Positions 51,808 through 60,360 of a stretch of DNA of 64,000 nucleotides are shown piece by piece (position 1 is the first letter of the stretch; each line of letters starts with the position of its first letter). Below the pieces are notes generated by a model. The model was not told where the DNA came from and searched no databases. It saw only the letters and a program-made list of their open reading frames with translations. The position numbers and the translations under genes are program-made. The stretch spans positions 62,001 to 126,000 of the forward strand of contig CALSAQ010000003.1 in NCBI GenBank assembly GCA_943372995.1, read 5' to 3'. Source of the stretch: CAJBVG01 sp943372995 (GTDB lineage: Bacteria > Bacteroidota > Bacteroidia > Sphingobacteriales > Sphingobacteriaceae).

Positions 51808-53409
51808 ATGAACAGAATACTATTCACACTATTGGCTGTTGCTTTGATAAATGCGAACAGCTACGCACAGAAGAACTTATCTGAAGAGGTTAATGTTGTA
51901 CGTCAGTATAAACCTATACTTGCAGAAGCGATTAAGATAAATTCTAATCCTGAAATAAAAATTGAAGAAACAGGGAAAGAAAATCCAAATTATAATTTCC
52001 TCTCGCATAGAATTGATAGTAGTTTGAAAATAAATGCTATTCAAATAGAAAAAATGAAAAACGAAAGCATTGCGAAATTATACAAAACCTATATTAGAGT
52101 AGGTGGAGGAAACTACCGCAGTTCTTATGTTGAAGCATGGGTTAACAATTTACGTTCTAAAGAATGGATAATTGGAGCTCATTATCGCCATCATGCACAA
52201 GTAGGTTCTGTAGAGAACATGGCGTATAGCGATAATACTTTAGATGCCTATGCAAAAAGAATATATAGCAAGCAAACTTTGGGCATTGGGATATTATATG
52301 ATAGAGATGTTAATCATTTCTATGGTTATGATCACTCACTATTTAAATATAAGGCAAAAGATGTTCGTCAGCATTACAACTTGTTTGGAATACAAACAGA
52401 ACTTAAATCGAACAACACTGATTTCAACAGCACAACATATGTAGGTAATTTTGATTTCTACACGGTTAAAGATCGATTTGATGCAGCTGAGAACAGGTTT
52501 GGCTTAAACACAGCGATTAAGTATAAAGAATATCAAACAAAAATAGGTGTGGATATTGCAACTTTTGAAGACTCTATTACTTCAAAAAACAATCTATTTT
52601 ATGTTGAGCCAAGTATTCATTTAAAGGAATCGGGGATTAATTTCGAATTAGGATTTGCAGCGTATCAAGAATTTGGAGATAATAAACTTTTCCATATTTA
52701 TCCAAAAATTAACGCGAATTATCGATTAGCTGATTTAGATGCCTTAGTTTATGTTGGATTAAACGGTAAAATGCGAAAAAATAGCTTGAAAGATTTCTAT
52801 ACCAACAACCCATTTATTGGAAAAAACCTACAAGTTTTAAATACCAATGAAAAAATAAATTTATATGGAGGGATAAGAGGAAAGATTGATTTAAAAAATA
52901 CTTATCAAATAAACCTTTCTTACAAGTCGATTTCCAGAGAAGTTTATTATGTAGCGAATAACGATCAATACAGAACATATCAAGTTATCTACGATGGGCC
53001 TAAAGCTTCGGAAACGAACATCAATTTAAATTATACTCACCAAAGTTCAGAGAAACTTAGGATATATAGCACATTCGACTACACCATATATAAAACTGAC
53101 ACGTTAAAAGAAGCTTGGAATAAGCCAAGCACTATCTTTAGATTAGGTAGCAATTACAATATTTCCAATAAATTTCTTCTAGATGTGCAGTTGTATTCTT
53201 ATTCAAAAATGAAAACGCAAACAGTTACTGGTGCTGTAGAAGATATTAAAGGAGGAGTAGATTTGAACTTAGGTATTGATTATCGATATTCTAAAATCAT
53301 TTCTGTATATTTAAACTTAAATAACATGCTGAGCTACAAGAGAGAGCAATTCAATTACTATAGTGGATTGGGCTTTCAGGCCATGTTAGGAGCTAGCTTC
53401 AGATTCTAA
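51808..53409 (+). CDS. Predicted outer-membrane barrel protein of the TPR/ExbB cluster
   Basis: A 533-residue protein with a signal peptide (cut after SYA) and a conserved periplasmic stretch (EEVNVVRQYKPILAEAIKI, residues 25-43). From about residue 100 it is a series of amphipathic beta strands such as SKEWIIGAHYRHHAQVG, TNLNYTHQSSEKLRIYSTFDYTI (in parts) and SVYLNLNNMLSYKREQFNYY, ending in the aromatic LGASFRF. This is a typical outer-membrane barrel C-terminus. It resembles no named transporter; TonB-box or plug features are not clear. It follows the TPR gene by 1 bp. Confidence 0.82.
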   Translation: MNRILFTLLAVALINANSYAQKNLSEEVNVVRQYKPILAEAIKINSNPEIKIEETGKENPNYNFLSHRIDSSLKINAIQIEKMKNESIAKLYKTYIRVGGGNYRSSYVEAWVNNLRSKEWIIGAHYRHHAQVGSVENMAYSDNTLDAYAKRIYSKQTLGIGILYDRDVNHFYGYDHSLFKYKAKDVRQHYNLFGIQTELKSNNTDFNSTTYVGNFDFYTVKDRFDAAENRFGLNTAIKYKEYQTKIGVDIATFEDSITSKNNLFYVEPSIHLKESGINFELGFAAYQEFGDNKLFHIYPKINANYRLADLDALVYVGLNGKMRKNSLKDFYTNNPFIGKNLQVLNTNEKINLYGGIRGKIDLKNTYQINLSYKSISREVYYVANNDQYRTYQVIYDGPKASETNINLNYTHQSSEKLRIYSTFDYTIYKTDTLKEAWNKPSTIFRLGSNYNISNKFLLDVQLYSYSKMKTQTVTGAVEDIKGGVDLNLGIDYRYSKIISVYLNLNNMLSYKREQFNYYSGLGFQAMLGASFRF

Positions 53410-53420
53410 AATTGTAAACT

Positions 53421-54533
53421 ATGACAAAAAAACTCTTTGATTATGTGCATGAAATACTTGCAGAAAAAGAAAGTGTTATTGTGCCCGATTTTGGTGCTTT
53501 CGTTTTACAAAAAACAACCACGTTTTTAAACGATGGCGAATACATATCAATAATTTTCTCAGCTCAACAGCAGCATGATGATGGAGTTTTAAGTACTCAT
53601 ATTGCTACAACAGAAAATATCGGCAATGAGGATATTGAAGAATTTATCGCTACTGAATTAGAACAAATTTTTGAAGAGATTAACGATAAAGGGATTTATA
53701 ACGTTGAAGGAATTGGAGAGTTTAGAGCTATAAACGAGAGAATTGTATTTAAACCATACGACGAGCAGTATATAAAAAGAACTACCCCCTCTACTCCTCC
53801 TCCTACAATTAAAGTAGAAGAAGATAAAAAACCAGAACCGATTCTAGTTAAAGAAGAGGTAGTTGTTACAAAAGAAGAACCAAGGGAAGAACCAAAAATA
53901 GAAACGACGTTCAATACTAGTCCATCTGTGCCAGAATCCAAGGTTAAAGAAGAAGAATACAAACCCACTAAAAACATTCCAAAGAAAAAATCAGAGGAAT
54001 CAAACATAAAGGTTCCTTTGTTAATCATACTAATTATTGTAATTCTTGGAGGTACATATTACTTTTTTCAAGACGAACTCGCCAATCTTAGTAAACCAAC
54101 AGTAACTAATGACAGCACTCAATTAATTAGCGACGAAAACTTACAACAACTTTCGGATACTCTAAATGAGGTAAATGCAGAAATAACTTCTACCACACCA
54201 ACAGTTACCGAAAGCCCGAGTACTCCAACAAATGAAATTGTAACGAACAACATTCCTAAAGGCAAAGACGTTATCTTAAAAGGCAATGTTACTGAGCTTA
54301 CATATTATGTAACCAGTGGAGCTTATTCATCTAAACAAGAGGCTGAATTAGAAAAACAAAATTTAGATTATACTGGGTTCGAGGCTAAAATTATTGAAAC
54401 CAGTACTGGTAAAAAATATCATGTAGTAGTAGCTGAGTTTAATAACGAAGCAAAAGCAAGAGAAGAATTATCTTTTGCCAATAACATTGATGCAAAATTC
54501 TATTTAACGACCGTAAAACCAAACGATAAATGA
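53421..54533 (+). CDS. HU-CCDC81-like and SPOR domain inner-membrane protein
   Basis: A 370-residue protein. Residues 1-115 carry two HU/CCDC81-like domains (FDYVHEILAEKESVIVPDFGAFVLQ in parts), a Pro/Glu/Lys-rich linker reaches to about 190, one membrane helix spans about 198-216, and the periplasmic C-terminus (about 290-366: TYYVTSGAYSSKQEAELEK) is a SPOR domain. SPOR domains bind denuded septal peptidoglycan, so the protein probably marks the division site, while the CCDC81 part faces the cytoplasm. Its stop overlaps the ExbB start by 4 bp (ATGA). Confidence 0.9.
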   Translation: MTKKLFDYVHEILAEKESVIVPDFGAFVLQKTTTFLNDGEYISIIFSAQQQHDDGVLSTHIATTENIGNEDIEEFIATELEQIFEEINDKGIYNVEGIGEFRAINERIVFKPYDEQYIKRTTPSTPPPTIKVEEDKKPEPILVKEEVVVTKEEPREEPKIETTFNTSPSVPESKVKEEEYKPTKNIPKKKSEESNIKVPLLIILIIVILGGTYYFFQDELANLSKPTVTNDSTQLISDENLQQLSDTLNEVNAEITSTTPTVTESPSTPTNEIVTNNIPKGKDVILKGNVTELTYYVTSGAYSSKQEAELEKQNLDYTGFEAKIIETSTGKKYHVVVAEFNNEAKAREELSFANNIDAKFYLTTVKPNDK

Positions 54534-55246
54534 TTTTATTACAAATTACAGAAACCATAGGAGCTGATACAGTTCAGCAAGCTGTACAACAAGTTGCACA
54601 ACAGGTAGCCACCAAAGCAAATCCTGAACAATTAAATTTATTGCAACTAATAATGAAAGGTGGATGGGTAATGTATCCTATCTTACTATTATCTATAATG
54701 GGTTTTTATATTTTCTTTGAGAGGTATTTTACACTAAGAAAGGCAAATAAAGACGAGAGCTCATTGATGTTACAAGTTAGAGAATTAATAAAACAAGGAA
54801 ATTTAAGCTCTGCAGTATCGCTTTGCCGTCAGTCGAACACTCCTATTGGAAGAATGCTTCAAAAAGGATTACTAAGAATTGGTAAACCTATAAAAGAAAT
54901 TGAAGGTGCAATAGAGAATGTTGGAAAACTAGAAGTTGCTAAACTCGAGAAAAACATAAGTGTATTAGGGATTATTGCTGGTATAGCTCCAATGTTGGGC
55001 TTTGTGGGAACTATCTCTGGAGTAATCAAAATTTTCTATAATATTTCATTATCTGATAACATTAGCATAGGTATAATCGCAGGTGGTTTATATGAGAAGA
55101 TGATTACCTCTGCGGCTGGTTTAATTATTGGTATACTCGCATATATTGGTCACCATGTTTTAAACTTAATGGTTGATAAAATTATTTTAAAATTAGAAAC
55201 CGAAAGTATTGATTTTATCGATTTATTAGAGGAACCCAGTAAATAA
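54530..55246 (+). CDS. ExbB/TolQ/MotA-family proton channel subunit
   Basis: A 238-residue inner-membrane protein with three helices (about residues 42-62, 140-165 and 185-210). Conserved features are VMYPILLLSIMGFYIFFER, GMLQKGL-like RMLQKGLLR, and the channel segment LGIIAGIAPMLGFVGTISGVIK with the Gly/Thr-rich helix 2, then YEKMITSAAGLIIGILAYIGHH. With ExbD it forms the proton-driven motor that powers outer-membrane work through a TonB or TolA-like arm. It overlaps SPOR and ExbD by a few bases on either side, so translation is coupled. Confidence 0.92.
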   Translation: MILLQITETIGADTVQQAVQQVAQQVATKANPEQLNLLQLIMKGGWVMYPILLLSIMGFYIFFERYFTLRKANKDESSLMLQVRELIKQGNLSSAVSLCRQSNTPIGRMLQKGLLRIGKPIKEIEGAIENVGKLEVAKLEKNISVLGIIAGIAPMLGFVGTISGVIKIFYNISLSDNISIGIIAGGLYEKMITSAAGLIIGILAYIGHHVLNLMVDKIILKLETESIDFIDLLEEPSK

Positions 55247-55641
55247 TGAATCTACGCCGACGACATAAAATTACGCCAGAAGTAAGTACTGCTTCGATGA
55301 ACGACATTATGTTTTTCTTAATGCTGTTCTTTTTAATTGCATCTACAGTAGTAAACCCCAATGTGATAAAACTTTTGCTACCAAAGGCATCTAGCGGACA
55401 ATCGGTAGCAAAAAAGACCATTAGTGTTTCTATCACTAAAGATTTGCAATACTTTGTAGAGAAGCAATTAGTTGGGCCAGATCAAATTGAGCAAGTACTC
55501 AATTCTTATTTAAGCAAAGCTGATGAATTAACAGTTATTCTGTATGTAGATAAAACGGTGCAAATTCAAGACATTGTGAATGTAATGGATATCTCTAATC
55601 GTTTAAAAGTTAAACTAGTATTGGCTACCGATCCAAAATAA
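55246..55641 (+). CDS. ExbD/TolR-family motor subunit
   Basis: A 131-residue protein with a basic N-terminus, a single helix (about 22-42) carrying the conserved proton-site aspartate in STASMNDIMFFLMLFFLIAST (in parts), and a small periplasmic ExbD/TolR domain (SISVSITKDLQYFV-like VSITKDLQYFVEKQ; LTVILYVDKTVQIQDIVNVM). Its ATG shares one base with the ExbB stop, and the TonB-like gene follows at once. Whether it is of ExbD or TolR type cannot be told from the sequence; the SPOR and TPR neighbours fit a Tol-like role. Confidence 0.92.
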   Translation: MNLRRRHKITPEVSTASMNDIMFFLMLFFLIASTVVNPNVIKLLLPKASSGQSVAKKTISVSITKDLQYFVEKQLVGPDQIEQVLNSYLSKADELTVILYVDKTVQIQDIVNVMDISNRLKVKLVLATDPK

Positions 55642-55647
55642 TTGAAG

Positions 55648-56472
55648 ATGGAAGCAGCAGGACAAAGAGAAAAATCACAACGCATAAAAGCGGTATTGGG
55701 TACTAGTATCTTACATGTGCTTTTATTATTAGCTTGTTATTTCTTCTACATCAATGTTCAAATACCTACCGAAGAAATTGAAACAGGTGGAATTGTAATT
55801 AATTATGGGACCAGCGAAACTGGAATGGGCAACGATTATACTAGTATGGATGAGCCAGCTATTGGCGAAAATATTTCTTCGGAGCCGATAGAAGATCCTA
55901 ATAGACCTAACTCAAATCCAACTGAAAACAGTAGTGCCGACAGAGATGTATTAACACAAAACACCGAAGATGCACCAGTAGTAAATGATAAGAATCCAAA
56001 CAGTTCAAATAATTCTTCTACCACTAATACTCCTGCTGAACCGGCAAAACCAAGTGTCGATCAACGTGCGATATTTAAAGGTAAAAAGAACAATGGAACT
56101 GGAGGAGGCGATGGCACTGGTAATACACCAGGTAATCAAGGAGCACCAGATGGCGACCCTAACAGTAAATCATATACAGGAACAGGATCTGGTGGCGGTG
56201 GGGTTGCGCTAAACTTGGCAGGTCGAAAATTCATTAGTTTACCACGTATACAAGACGACGGACAAACATCTGGAAAAATTACTGTAGATATTTCTGTAGA
56301 TAAAACGGGAACCATTGTAACTGCAAAAGCGGGTGGTAGAGGAACTACCATTTCAAATGCGAACCTTTGGGATAAATGTGAAAGAGCTGTGTTGGGTTGT
56401 AAACTTAATGCGATTACATCGGGACCAGAAATTCAGGCAGGTTCTGTAATATTTACATTTATTTTAGAATAA
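55648..56472 (+). CDS. TonB/TolA-like energy transducer
   Basis: A 274-residue protein with a cytoplasmic basic start, a membrane helix (about 18-38), a long periplasmic linker rich in Asn/Ser/Pro/Gly (about 60-185), and a C-terminal domain (about 185-274: RKFISLPRIQDDGQTSGKITVDISVDKTG in parts) of the TonB/TolA C-terminal type. The unusual linker is not the Pro-Lys repeat of classical TonB. It completes the ExbB-ExbD-arm set of this cluster. ATG 55648 is chosen; an in-frame TTG at 55642 touches the ExbD stop. Confidence 0.87.
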   Translation: MEAAGQREKSQRIKAVLGTSILHVLLLLACYFFYINVQIPTEEIETGGIVINYGTSETGMGNDYTSMDEPAIGENISSEPIEDPNRPNSNPTENSSADRDVLTQNTEDAPVVNDKNPNSSNNSSTTNTPAEPAKPSVDQRAIFKGKKNNGTGGGDGTGNTPGNQGAPDGDPNSKSYTGTGSGGGGVALNLAGRKFISLPRIQDDGQTSGKITVDISVDKTGTIVTAKAGGRGTTISNANLWDKCERAVLGCKLNAITSGPEIQAGSVIFTFILE

Positions 56473-56483
56473 CACTATTCGTT

Positions 56484-57770
56484 TTGAACTATCAAGAAAC
56501 ATTAGCATTTCTGTATGCTCAATTACCCATGTTTCATAGAATTGGGGCTCAAGCATACAAGCCCAGTTTAGACAATACTATTGCCTTATGTGAAACATTG
56601 GGTAACCCTCAACACCAATTTAAATCTATTCACATTGCTGGAACAAATGGAAAAGGATCTAGCTCGCATTACTTAGCTTCTGTACTTCAAAGTAGTGGTT
56701 ATAAAACAGGATTATACACCTCCCCTCATTTGAAAGATTTTAGGGAACGTATTAGGATAAATGGAGAGATGATTCTGGAGCAAAGAGTAGTAGAATTTGT
56801 AGAACAACATAAAGAAACAATTGATCGAATAAAACCTTCTTTCTTTGAGTTGTGTGTAGCAATGGCATTTAAATATTTTGCAGATGAAAAAGTTGATATA
56901 GCAGTAATTGAAGTGGGTATGGGAGGGCGATTGGATTCTACTAACGTAATTATGCCCGAGCTATCTTTAATAACTAATATTAGCTATGATCATACACAGT
57001 TCCTAGGAGACACCTTGCCAAAAATAGCTAGAGAGAAAGCAGGTATTATTAAACCAAACAAAAAAATAATTATCTCAGAATATCAGCAAGAGTGTGCATT
57101 TGTATTTGAAGAAGTTGCTAAAGAAGTAAATGCTGACATTGTATTTGCAAACAATCGTTATCGAATAAAAAAAGAGACACCAAACGATTTAAGTGTTGCC
57201 AACTTCACTGTATACAAAGATGGGCACGAAACGTATAAATTGGAAAGCTCATTAACTGGTACATACCAGGAAAAAAATTTAGCGGGAGTACTTTGCGTAG
57301 TAGATGAATTAAAATTACTTGGCTACCATATATCTGAACAGCAATTGTTGCATGGCATTAAACATGTAAAGATGCAAACAGGCTTAAGAGGTCGTTGGGA
57401 TTGTTTACAAACAAATCCATTGGTAATTGCTGATACAGGACATAATGAGGATGGTATAAAAGAAGTATTAAAACAACTACAATCATATCATTACAATACA
57501 TTGCATTGGGTTTGGGGCATGGTAAACGACAAAGATCCAGCGAAAGTTTTTCCGTTACTACCTAAATCGGCAACTTATTATTTCTGTAAGCCAAATATTC
57601 CCAGAGGATTAGATGCTGAGGAATGCGCTCTGTTGGCGAAACCCTATCATTTAAAGGGTAAATCATACGAAAGTGTAAAAATAGCTCTAGAGCAGGCGCT
57701 TGCAAATGCAGGGAAAGACGATTTAATTTTAGTTGGAGGCAGTACTTTTGTTGTAGCAGAGGTACTTTAA
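56484..57770 (+). CDS. folC: Folylpolyglutamate synthase / dihydrofolate synthase
   Basis: Adds glutamate to dihydropteroate and folates in the cytoplasm with ATP (Mur ligase superfamily). The P-loop FKSIHIAGTNGKGSSSHYLA (in parts), TSPHLKDFRERI, VEVGMGGRLDSTNV-like IEVGMGGRLDSTN and ISYDHTQFLGDTLPKIAREKAGI (in parts) match FolC. The start is TTG at 56484 (MNYQETLAFLYAQLP): the family normally begins here and no ATG is available. It comes 12 bp after the TonB-like gene and probably shares its transcript, although its role is metabolic. Confidence 0.95.
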   Translation: MNYQETLAFLYAQLPMFHRIGAQAYKPSLDNTIALCETLGNPQHQFKSIHIAGTNGKGSSSHYLASVLQSSGYKTGLYTSPHLKDFRERIRINGEMILEQRVVEFVEQHKETIDRIKPSFFELCVAMAFKYFADEKVDIAVIEVGMGGRLDSTNVIMPELSLITNISYDHTQFLGDTLPKIAREKAGIIKPNKKIIISEYQQECAFVFEEVAKEVNADIVFANNRYRIKKETPNDLSVANFTVYKDGHETYKLESSLTGTYQEKNLAGVLCVVDELKLLGYHISEQQLLHGIKHVKMQTGLRGRWDCLQTNPLVIADTGHNEDGIKEVLKQLQSYHYNTLHWVWGMVNDKDPAKVFPLLPKSATYYFCKPNIPRGLDAEECALLAKPYHLKGKSYESVKIALEQALANAGKDDLILVGGSTFVVAEVL

Positions 57771-57800
57771 TGCTATTTTTACAAAACATAGCCCAGATAC

Positions 57801-59069
57801 ATGCAGAAATTTTGGAATAAATTGTTGAACCTCGGAGCAAGCTCCGAATTAAATCATATTGAACTCAATCAAGTAAAAATTGTAAATTTTGGTGCACTAT
57901 TCGTTACCATCGCAGGCATCGCATTTTTTATTGAAAGTTTACAAATTGGTAACTCACTATTAAGTTTTGCACTTATTATTTCTCCCATATTCTACACCCT
58001 TGTTTTTGTAAGCAACTATTATAAAAAAAGAAAACTAGCCAGAAATTTATTGTTTTTTGGACTATGTATAGAAATCAGCGCCTATTCATTACTGGATAAT
58101 CCTAGTAGTTTCACATTAAACTATTTTTTTGGAATAGCAATGATTTCATTCGTTTTATATAACAAAACGATTAATAGAGTACTCGGTTTAGTGCTATGTG
58201 TAATATTGTATTTTGGGTTAGATTATTTACAACCACATATTCAATCGCAATTGCCCTTCGACCCTATTATATATGTGCTCGACGTACTTACCATGTTCAC
58301 AGGGATATTAGTAATTATTCATTATTTCCTAAAGATTAATACAGAATATCAACAGATTATTTTAGAACAAAAAATAGAATTAGAAAAGATAAATGTAAAT
58401 AAAACAAAACTTATTTCTATTATCACACACGACATCAGAAATCCAATCAATTCATTAAATCTTGTTTTAGAATTACAGAAAGACAGAGAGTTAAATAATC
58501 AAGAACTGAATGACCTATTAAATAAAATTAGAAAAGAATTTATCAATCAATTTGAGTCGATAGATAACCTCTTAAAATGGTCGCAAAACCAATTATCGGA
58601 AATTAATGTAAACTATGAATTAGTGGATGTTGATCAACTTATAGTAAACACTATAAAAGAATTAAATTACAACATCAATCAAAAAGAAATTAATTTAGGC
58701 ATTTCAATCTGTGGAAGCGATAAAACAAAATGCGACAAAACGCATTTAGGAATTATTTTCAAAAACATTTTATTTAATGCTATAAAATTTACGAAGAACA
58801 AAGGCCATATTTATATTACAACTACTAATGAATTCAATAAATATCGTATCGACATAGAAGACGATGGAATTGGATTTGAGGATTACCAAACCAACGAGTT
58901 CGAAGAATACAAAGGCACAAGCCAACAAATTGGTACTAATGATGAAATCGGCAATGGGTTAGGGCTCATTATCTCAAAAGAATTAGCAGAAAAAAACAAT
59001 GCCAAAATTCTCATTAAAAACAATTCTGGTGGAGGATCAACTATAAGAATTGAATTTAATATCAGTTAA
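57801..59069 (+). CDS. Membrane sensor histidine kinase
   Basis: A 422-residue two-component kinase. Residues 28-180 hold about six membrane helices with little periplasmic sequence, so the membrane itself is the likely sensor. A coiled linker follows, then the dimerisation/phosphoacceptor domain with His 210 in ISIITHDIRNPINSL, and the HATPase_c domain (N box KNILFNAIKF, G1 DDGIGFED, G2 GNGLGLIISKELAEK). It is 30 bp downstream of folC and 1 bp upstream of a lone receiver gene, its likely partner. Confidence 0.93.
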   Translation: MQKFWNKLLNLGASSELNHIELNQVKIVNFGALFVTIAGIAFFIESLQIGNSLLSFALIISPIFYTLVFVSNYYKKRKLARNLLFFGLCIEISAYSLLDNPSSFTLNYFFGIAMISFVLYNKTINRVLGLVLCVILYFGLDYLQPHIQSQLPFDPIIYVLDVLTMFTGILVIIHYFLKINTEYQQIILEQKIELEKINVNKTKLISIITHDIRNPINSLNLVLELQKDRELNNQELNDLLNKIRKEFINQFESIDNLLKWSQNQLSEINVNYELVDVDQLIVNTIKELNYNINQKEINLGISICGSDKTKCDKTHLGIIFKNILFNAIKFTKNKGHIYITTTNEFNKYRIDIEDDGIGFEDYQTNEFEEYKGTSQQIGTNDEIGNGLGLIISKELAEKNNAKILIKNNSGGGSTIRIEFNIS

Positions 59070-59070
59070 T

Positions 59071-59442
59071 ATGGAAAGAGTCGCTTCAATTCTAATTGTA
59101 GATGATGAACTGGATATTTGTTTCCTATTATCTGGTTTTCTAAAAAAACATTACGAAAAAGTAGATAGTGTAAACTCTTTATCAGAATATCATAAAATAA
59201 ATCTAAACGAATACGATATTATCTTCTTAGATAACAATTTATCGGATGGTAGTGGATTCGAAGAAATACAAAATATAAAAACCAGCCATCCCAAAATAAA
59301 AATTGTTGCGATAAGTGCCTTCGATACTGTATCAGAGCGTATGAGTGCCATTGAAAAAGGAGCTGATTTATTTTTGGGTAAACCATTTGGACAAGAAGAG
59401 ATAATAAACACGATAAATAAGTTTAGAAAACATGAAATCTAA
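59071..59442 (+). CDS. Single-domain response regulator
   Basis: A 123-residue CheY-like receiver without an output domain. The acidic pocket (VDDE, Asp 11 and 12), phospho-acceptor Asp 54 in IIFLDNNLSDGSG, the Ser in VAISAF and Lys in GKPFGQEEI are in place. It may pass phosphate on, or act by binding another protein. ATG 59071 lies 1 bp after the kinase stop; an in-frame earlier start (59050) would overlap it. The last 11 bp overlap the BrkB-like gene, so all three are coupled. Confidence 0.9.
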   Translation: MERVASILIVDDELDICFLLSGFLKKHYEKVDSVNSLSEYHKINLNEYDIIFLDNNLSDGSGFEEIQNIKTSHPKIKIVAISAFDTVSERMSAIEKGADLFLGKPFGQEEIINTINKFRKHEI

Positions 59443-60346
59443 ACACCCCATAATCAGAAAAATACTGCTTTCGTTCTTAATACTTAAGAGCACTTGGAAT
59501 GAATTTATTGACGATAAAGCTTTTAAGTTAAGTGCTTCACTTGCTTATTATACTATATTTTCTTTAGCTCCGATGTTAATTGTTATCATCTCGTTATGTG
59601 GAATTCTATTTGGTAAACAAGCCGTAGAAGGGCAATTATTCGATCAAATAAGAAACTATGTAGGCGATGGAGCCGCTATACAGATACAAAGTATGATAGG
59701 TGATGCAGACGTACTTAAAGGAAGCTTCGTGGCTAGCATTATTGGTATTGTAACTATGCTTATTGGTGCAACTGGAGTTTTTGCAGAAATTCAAGATTCT
59801 ATCAATTTTATGTGGGGTGTAAAAACCAAGTCAAAAAGAGCTTTCTTAAAATACTTACTTAACAGATTAATCTCTTTCATTATAGTAATTGGTATGGGTT
59901 TAATATTATTAGTTAGTTTAGCCATAAATGGACTCATAGTAGGCTTTAGTCAAAGAATAAACGAATTGGCTCCTTTTTTCCCTATAGAATTTGCCAATTC
60001 AATTAATAGCATATTTATTTTCGCGGTACTTTGCATGTTATTTATAGTAATATTTAAAGTATTACCAGATGCCATAATATATTGGAAAGATGCATTGGTG
60101 GGCTCTATTTTTACTGCTTGTTTATTTATGATTGGCAAATGGGCAATTTCTTATTATCTTGGTATTATAAGTATTAGTACCACTTATGGTGCTGCGGCCT
60201 CTCTTGTAATTATTCTACTTTGGATATATTACTCGGCAATTATACTTTATTTTGGCGCTGAATTTACACACATGTATGCTATGCATGCTGGTAAAGGATT
60301 AAAACCCAAATCTAATGCCCAACTAGTACGTGTAAAATTGAATTAA
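59432..60346 (+). CDS. YihY/BrkB-family membrane protein
   Basis: A 304-residue inner-membrane protein with six helices. The family marks are KLSASLAYYTIFSLAPMLIV (read in parts), IEGQ-like EGQLFDQIRNYVG, FAEIQDSINFMWGVKTK and YGAAASLVIILLWIYYSAIILYFGAEFTHMYA (in parts). YihY proteins were once thought to be an RNase BN and are now seen as membrane proteins of unknown function, possibly transporters. Its position inside a two-component cluster, overlapping the receiver gene by 11 bp, is uncommon; a signal-controlled membrane function is inferred. Confidence 0.92.
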   Translation: MKSKHPIIRKILLSFLILKSTWNEFIDDKAFKLSASLAYYTIFSLAPMLIVIISLCGILFGKQAVEGQLFDQIRNYVGDGAAIQIQSMIGDADVLKGSFVASIIGIVTMLIGATGVFAEIQDSINFMWGVKTKSKRAFLKYLLNRLISFIIVIGMGLILLVSLAINGLIVGFSQRINELAPFFPIEFANSINSIFIFAVLCMLFIVIFKVLPDAIIYWKDALVGSIFTACLFMIGKWAISYYLGIISISTTYGAAASLVIILLWIYYSAIILYFGAEFTHMYAMHAGKGLKPKSNAQLVRVKLN

Positions 60347-60360
60347 ACAACAATAATAAA

